This document shows, piece after piece, positions 59,659 to 64,000 of a stretch of DNA of 64,000 bases; position 1 is the stretch's first letter; each line of letters begins with the position of its first letter. The stretch is from contig OX439133.1 of NCBI GenBank assembly GCA_949318235.1, positions 3,087,097 through 3,151,096 on the forward strand, read 5' to 3'. The position numbers were made by a program, and so were the translations under genes. The stretch comes from Ecdyonurus torrentis (taxonomy: Eukaryota > Arthropoda > Insecta > Ephemeroptera > Heptageniidae). Below the pieces are notes generated by a model. The model did no database searches and was not told the origin of the DNA. It worked only from the letters and a program-made list of their open reading frames with translations.

Positions 59659-60989
59659 CTCTATTCTATGTATTCAAAATAAACTTTAGATGTAATTTAT
59701 ATATATAAAAAAAAATAAGAAATTATGATTTACAAATATTTGATTGCAGTAAAGGAAGGTTATCGGTTTTAGTTAGTTTTTAGACTTTAATTAAAAAACT
59801 TTATTTTTGAGCCATGTGATTGGATACAAAATGTATCGTAAGTAATCCACATTTCAAAACCTCCTTTTTTTTATTTTTCTTTAAAATTTCTTTAAACATA
59901 CCTTTTTTATGTTTTAATTACAACACAAATGTTATAAAACCACTACGAAGTTTTGTATAATGTTGTAAAACGGCACCAGGCAGCAGGCAGACATATTATT
60001 CTCAAAAATTCCTGAGAATGCCTTTGTTTGCACTATACCAACTTAAAAAATTTGCTTTTACCAACCTAACAAAAAAAAAATACCTAAAAAAAGCGCCATT
60101 AATTCAAAAACATTTTGTGACCAATGTCACTCTGTGTCCCTTACATGTCTTCCGACTCCCAGTATAAATTTGTAAACAAGCATGATTGAAGCTTTTACAC
60201 TCTAGCGCCGTGATTGGCAGCCAAAACTTCTATTACAAATACTGCTTCACAAGTTTTGAGGTCTTATTGTCACCTGAGCGCAAGAATTCCGAGTGGTTAT
60301 ATCTGTTTATATACGTCATACATTATTTTGTTTCTGACATTTAGACAGCCTTATAAATCCTTATCATAATAGTTTAAATAGCCACCAAACGTGTCGCAGT
60401 GTTCCCTCGAGAGGGAAATATAAAACAGTGTGTCTAAAAAATCAGCCAAGAGTCGGGAAACTTGTAAGGGCCGACATTGAATGTCACTCATATAGGCCCC
60501 TTGCACATCCTTATGCGCTTTGTCACCATGTTTTTCGTGCCTAATGCATTGTCCAGCATAGGGGAAACTTCGTTTTTCCTAATTTTTCACATAAAAAATT
60601 GTTTATTTCAACTCAACAAATTTTTCTCATATCCTTCCAGCTTATTAGGAGCTAGAAATAAGGCTTTTATTGAGGTTTGAAGCTTCTTTTGCTATTAAAA
60701 AAATAAAAATAATGTTTTTCCTATGCTGGCCTATGTATATACAGTATAATTCAATGTAAAAGGAACAGCTGTTTTGAGGCTCATTATATTAGCAATTTTG
60801 TTTAAAACACTTTTGTTTTAACGTTCTGCGCATGCGTAGTAAGTAGAAACGGAAGCTGAATTGAACAAAATTGCTTAGGTCAACCTTAAAACAGTTGTTA
60901 AAGAAAGGTCTTCTTACCCCGTATGCTTGCATGTATTTTGATGAAAATAACTAAGCCTCAATACAAGTGACACGTTACATAACCAGAGC

Positions 60990-61220
<231 letters not shown>

Positions 61221-62439
61221 ATATCATGACGCTATAAATCCCTTTCGGGGTAAGCCAACAACACAGATGTTTTATCCTGACCCAGTGATATACACACGTT
61301 CGTGTTACATACCGATAGTGAATCTATATATACTAACATTATATTTAAGTGCATGACAAATAATGAGATAAACATTTCGCTTCTCATGACAAAATACGAG
61401 ATAGACGTTTTGTTTGCAACAACATTGATATGCAGTGCTGTAATACAGTCTCGTAAAAACAAATTGTTACATTTTAACTATCGGTTAATAAACATACACA
61501 AATCAAGGAAAAAAAAATCTATAAGTATGGTTTGAATTTTTTATTTTTATGAAAACGTTGATAACCTGGATAATTATAGCAATTTAACAAAACTTCAAAA
61601 TATCCACCTTTTTATCTCACATAATATGTAAGATTTTTTTTTTAAACAATTTTGTTTAATTATATTAAAAATATATCACAAAAATTATTTTAAAACACAT
61701 AGCTGTGGAAATATTAACTTTTATTTGAAACAGGTTTTATAATCAATACTATTCATCGCAAATTTAGAAAATTTAAGAAAAGTAAGAAAATTAAGTAGCT
61801 TTCAAATTATTTTTATATGTTATCGCACGTTAAAAAAAATACAAGTATAGCTTTCTCTTTCTCTTGCTACATGTTATAGTTGCGATTAATTATTTCATAT
61901 TTACATTAAAAAAAATAAATAAAGGATGACTGTTTTAATGTCATTTAAAAATTAAAAAAAAAATACAAAAAAAAAATAAATAATTGAAAAAGTTTTAATT
62001 TTTTTTTCATGCAAAAAATTCTCATACAATATTCAACGAAACTTCAATGAATAAAATAAAAAAAAAAAAACTTTTTTTCCTTTTGATGTATCGATTATAA
62101 AATTTTAACAAATAAAATTAATTTTAAATACACATAAAAAATTATAATTAAATTAAATTACAAAATAATGACTAAAAAAAAGGATTTGATTTAAAAAGAG
62201 GGAGGGGGAAGAAAAGAGACAGTAGTGTTGTTCGTAAACCCTGTTATCTTGCACCAAAAAATGCGCATTCCATTTGAATAACCAAAGGCGATCCTCATTT
62301 TTGTTGCAGAGAACAGGGTTTACGAGCAGCATTAGTGAACCATATTTATGTTTACAGAAAAAATAATAATATGAGTGGCTTAAAATAAAATAGCTTATAA
62401 TAGAAGTATAGTAACCAGCAAAACCAAATAGGTTTTACC

Positions 62440-62950
62440 AGAATTACATTGAACTGGCTATATACTGAAGCTGCTAACTTGTATACAAATCAATATTGAT
62501 TGATGCTAGCAGCTTTAGTAGCCAGTTCAATGTAATCAGCTCGTCACCAAGATTACATTGAACTGGCTACTGAAGCTGCTAACTTGTATACAAATCAATA
62601 TTGATTGATGTTAGCAGCTTCAGTAGCCAGTTCAATGTAATCAGCTTGTCACCAGGATTACATTGCACTGGCTACTAAAGCTGCTAACTTGTATACAAAT
62701 CAATATTGATTGATGTTAGCAGCTTAAGTAGCCAGTTCAATGTAATCAGCTCGTCACCAGGATTACATTGCACTGGCTATATACTAAAGCTGCTAACTTG
62801 TATACATATCAATATTGATTGATGTTAGCAGCTTTAGTAGCCAGTTCAATGTAATCAGCTCGTCACCAGGATTACATTGCACTGGCTATATACTAAAGCT
62901 GCTAACTTGTATACATATCAATATTGATTGATGCTAGCAGCTTTAGTAGC
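62440..62950. repeat. Palindromic-unit tandem array, about 5 units
   Basis: Units of about 110 bp as at 40613-40815: each a hairpin with arms acattgaactggctactga and gtagccagttcaatgtaat. Neighbouring units are separated by cagctcgtcaccaggatt. Confidence 0.9.
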
Positions 62951-63029
62951 CAGTTCAGTGAAATTAGTGTTCACTAATATATATGAATATATAAAGGTTG
63001 AATATGAAGTTATATTTTATGTACAAAAA

Positions 63030-64000
63030 GAAAGAAAGAAAAAAAAAAAAAGTTAACAAAATACAAGACAAAATTTTCTTTTTGCTACACTTAATATTTT
63101 CTATCAAAACTAAAAGTACATAATTATATACATGATAAAGAATAAAAACAAAATATTATCTCCCTCACTTTATAACTGAATTTAAGATTAAATAACAAAC
63201 AAATTTTAAAGAAAATGCTAGGAGAAACCAGCGCTGGTCTTACCATAGTAAAGAGACTCCCATAGTTTAGTGACAAATATTGCTAGCACACATATAAAAA
63301 ACTAACACATTGGAAATATTTTGTCAATAAACTACAAGAGAGATGAAGTGTCTTCATCAGTCCTTACAGACTTGGAGACAAACTGTGAATGATCTCTCTG
63401 AGTCCGTATGGACTGGGACACACTCCATCTCTCTTGTAGTTTATTGACGAAATATTTCTAATGTGTTAGTTTTTAGATCTGTGCTACCAAGATTTGTCAC
63501 TGAACTATGGACTCTCTTCACTATGGTAAGACCAGTGTATGCTTTTTTTCTTTATCTATCAAATTTATCCCTAACGGTGACGGTTTATTTTCCTTATTCT
63601 GTTAAATTAAATATAAAAGGAGGACTCACTGGCGAGCGTACAACACTCAATCAAGTCCATCTTATTACGTATAAGAGTCCGTATATTAGAGTCCAATATA
63701 TAGACGTTCATGGATACAATAAGTCTATAAAAGAAGTTACTATTTTTTATAACATTATAATGTATTTAATTACAATCAATTGTAGCTCTTATGTAAGAGT
63801 CCATGTAGCTTTTTTTCTTTTTTTTTTACATCAAGTTCACATGTCTATAAGGTTTTTATTACCTTTCATAAACATGTGAAAATCTACCTAATTAACAGGT
63901 GGACTCTACTATAGCTATATATTTGAGAGTCCATAGATAACTGAGACAAGTCCACATACAAGTGAACCAGACTTATCAATAAAGTTCAAATTAACATCGT
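63030..64000. repeat. Unit block P, third copy, cut by window end
   Basis: Matches 29281-30240 and 40885-41850, including the foldback (63238-63530) and the first part of the 123-bp unit array. It implies a third tandem unit continuing beyond the window, so a third WD40-like exon is expected a few hundred bases past the end. Confidence 0.88.

Overview
The window looks like an AT-rich invertebrate nuclear genome, most likely an arthropod. The evidence is spliced genes with GT-AG introns, abundant microsatellites, many DNA transposons with target-site duplications, a decayed non-LTR retrotransposon, and the first three coding exons of a secreted ferritin of the arthropod type. I see no rRNA, tRNA, CRISPR array or prokaryotic operon. 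All gene models come from reading splice sites and phases by eye, without similarity searches.

Left part (1-29.3 kb): a transposon graveyard around a ferritin gene on the + strand (coding exons 13586-13766, 22948-23084 and 24592-24741, phases matching). Its 9.2-kb first intron holds a 3.5-kb element with CCCTGG ends and two head-to-head piggyBac-like MITEs. Upstream lie several hAT elements with 8-bp target duplications and a four-level nest of elements (6.6-11.9 kb). Downstream of the ferritin exons is a broken LINE with a macro domain (OARD1-like) ahead of its endonuclease (26.6-29.3 kb). The remaining ferritin exons are not in the window as far as I can see.

Right part (29.3-64 kb): a tandem array of a large unit, nearly all of it coding on the minus strand. 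Unit 1 spans 29281-40885 (about 11.6 kb, internally deleted), unit 2 spans 40885-63030 (about 22 kb, full), and a third begins at the right edge. In transcription order a full unit carries: (i) a gene of at least nine coding exons for an unrecognised, probably nuclear protein, opening with exons rich in SUMO-consensus sites; (ii) two small ORFs overlapping as TAATG, which may be distant paralogues of each other; (iii) an intron-containing Rep gene with HUH endonuclease motifs I-III followed by SF3 helicase Walker A, B and motif C, the layout of CRESS-DNA virus/plasmid Reps; (iv) a lysine-rich exon; (v) a WD40-like terminal exon. Unit 1 lacks (ii), most of (i) and the 5' part of Rep.

The most unusual signal is an 11-bp phased repeat, consensus about CTAGTGTTTCA, usually as two or three copies one helical turn apart. 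It recurs in most of the longer introns, the intergenic gaps and several unrelated minisatellites of the 31-60 kb region, and I did not see it in the left half. Together with the Rep gene it suggests an undescribed multi-gene, iteron-bearing Rep element (transposon or endogenised virus) integrated and tandemly amplified in a host chromosome. That interpretation is inference.
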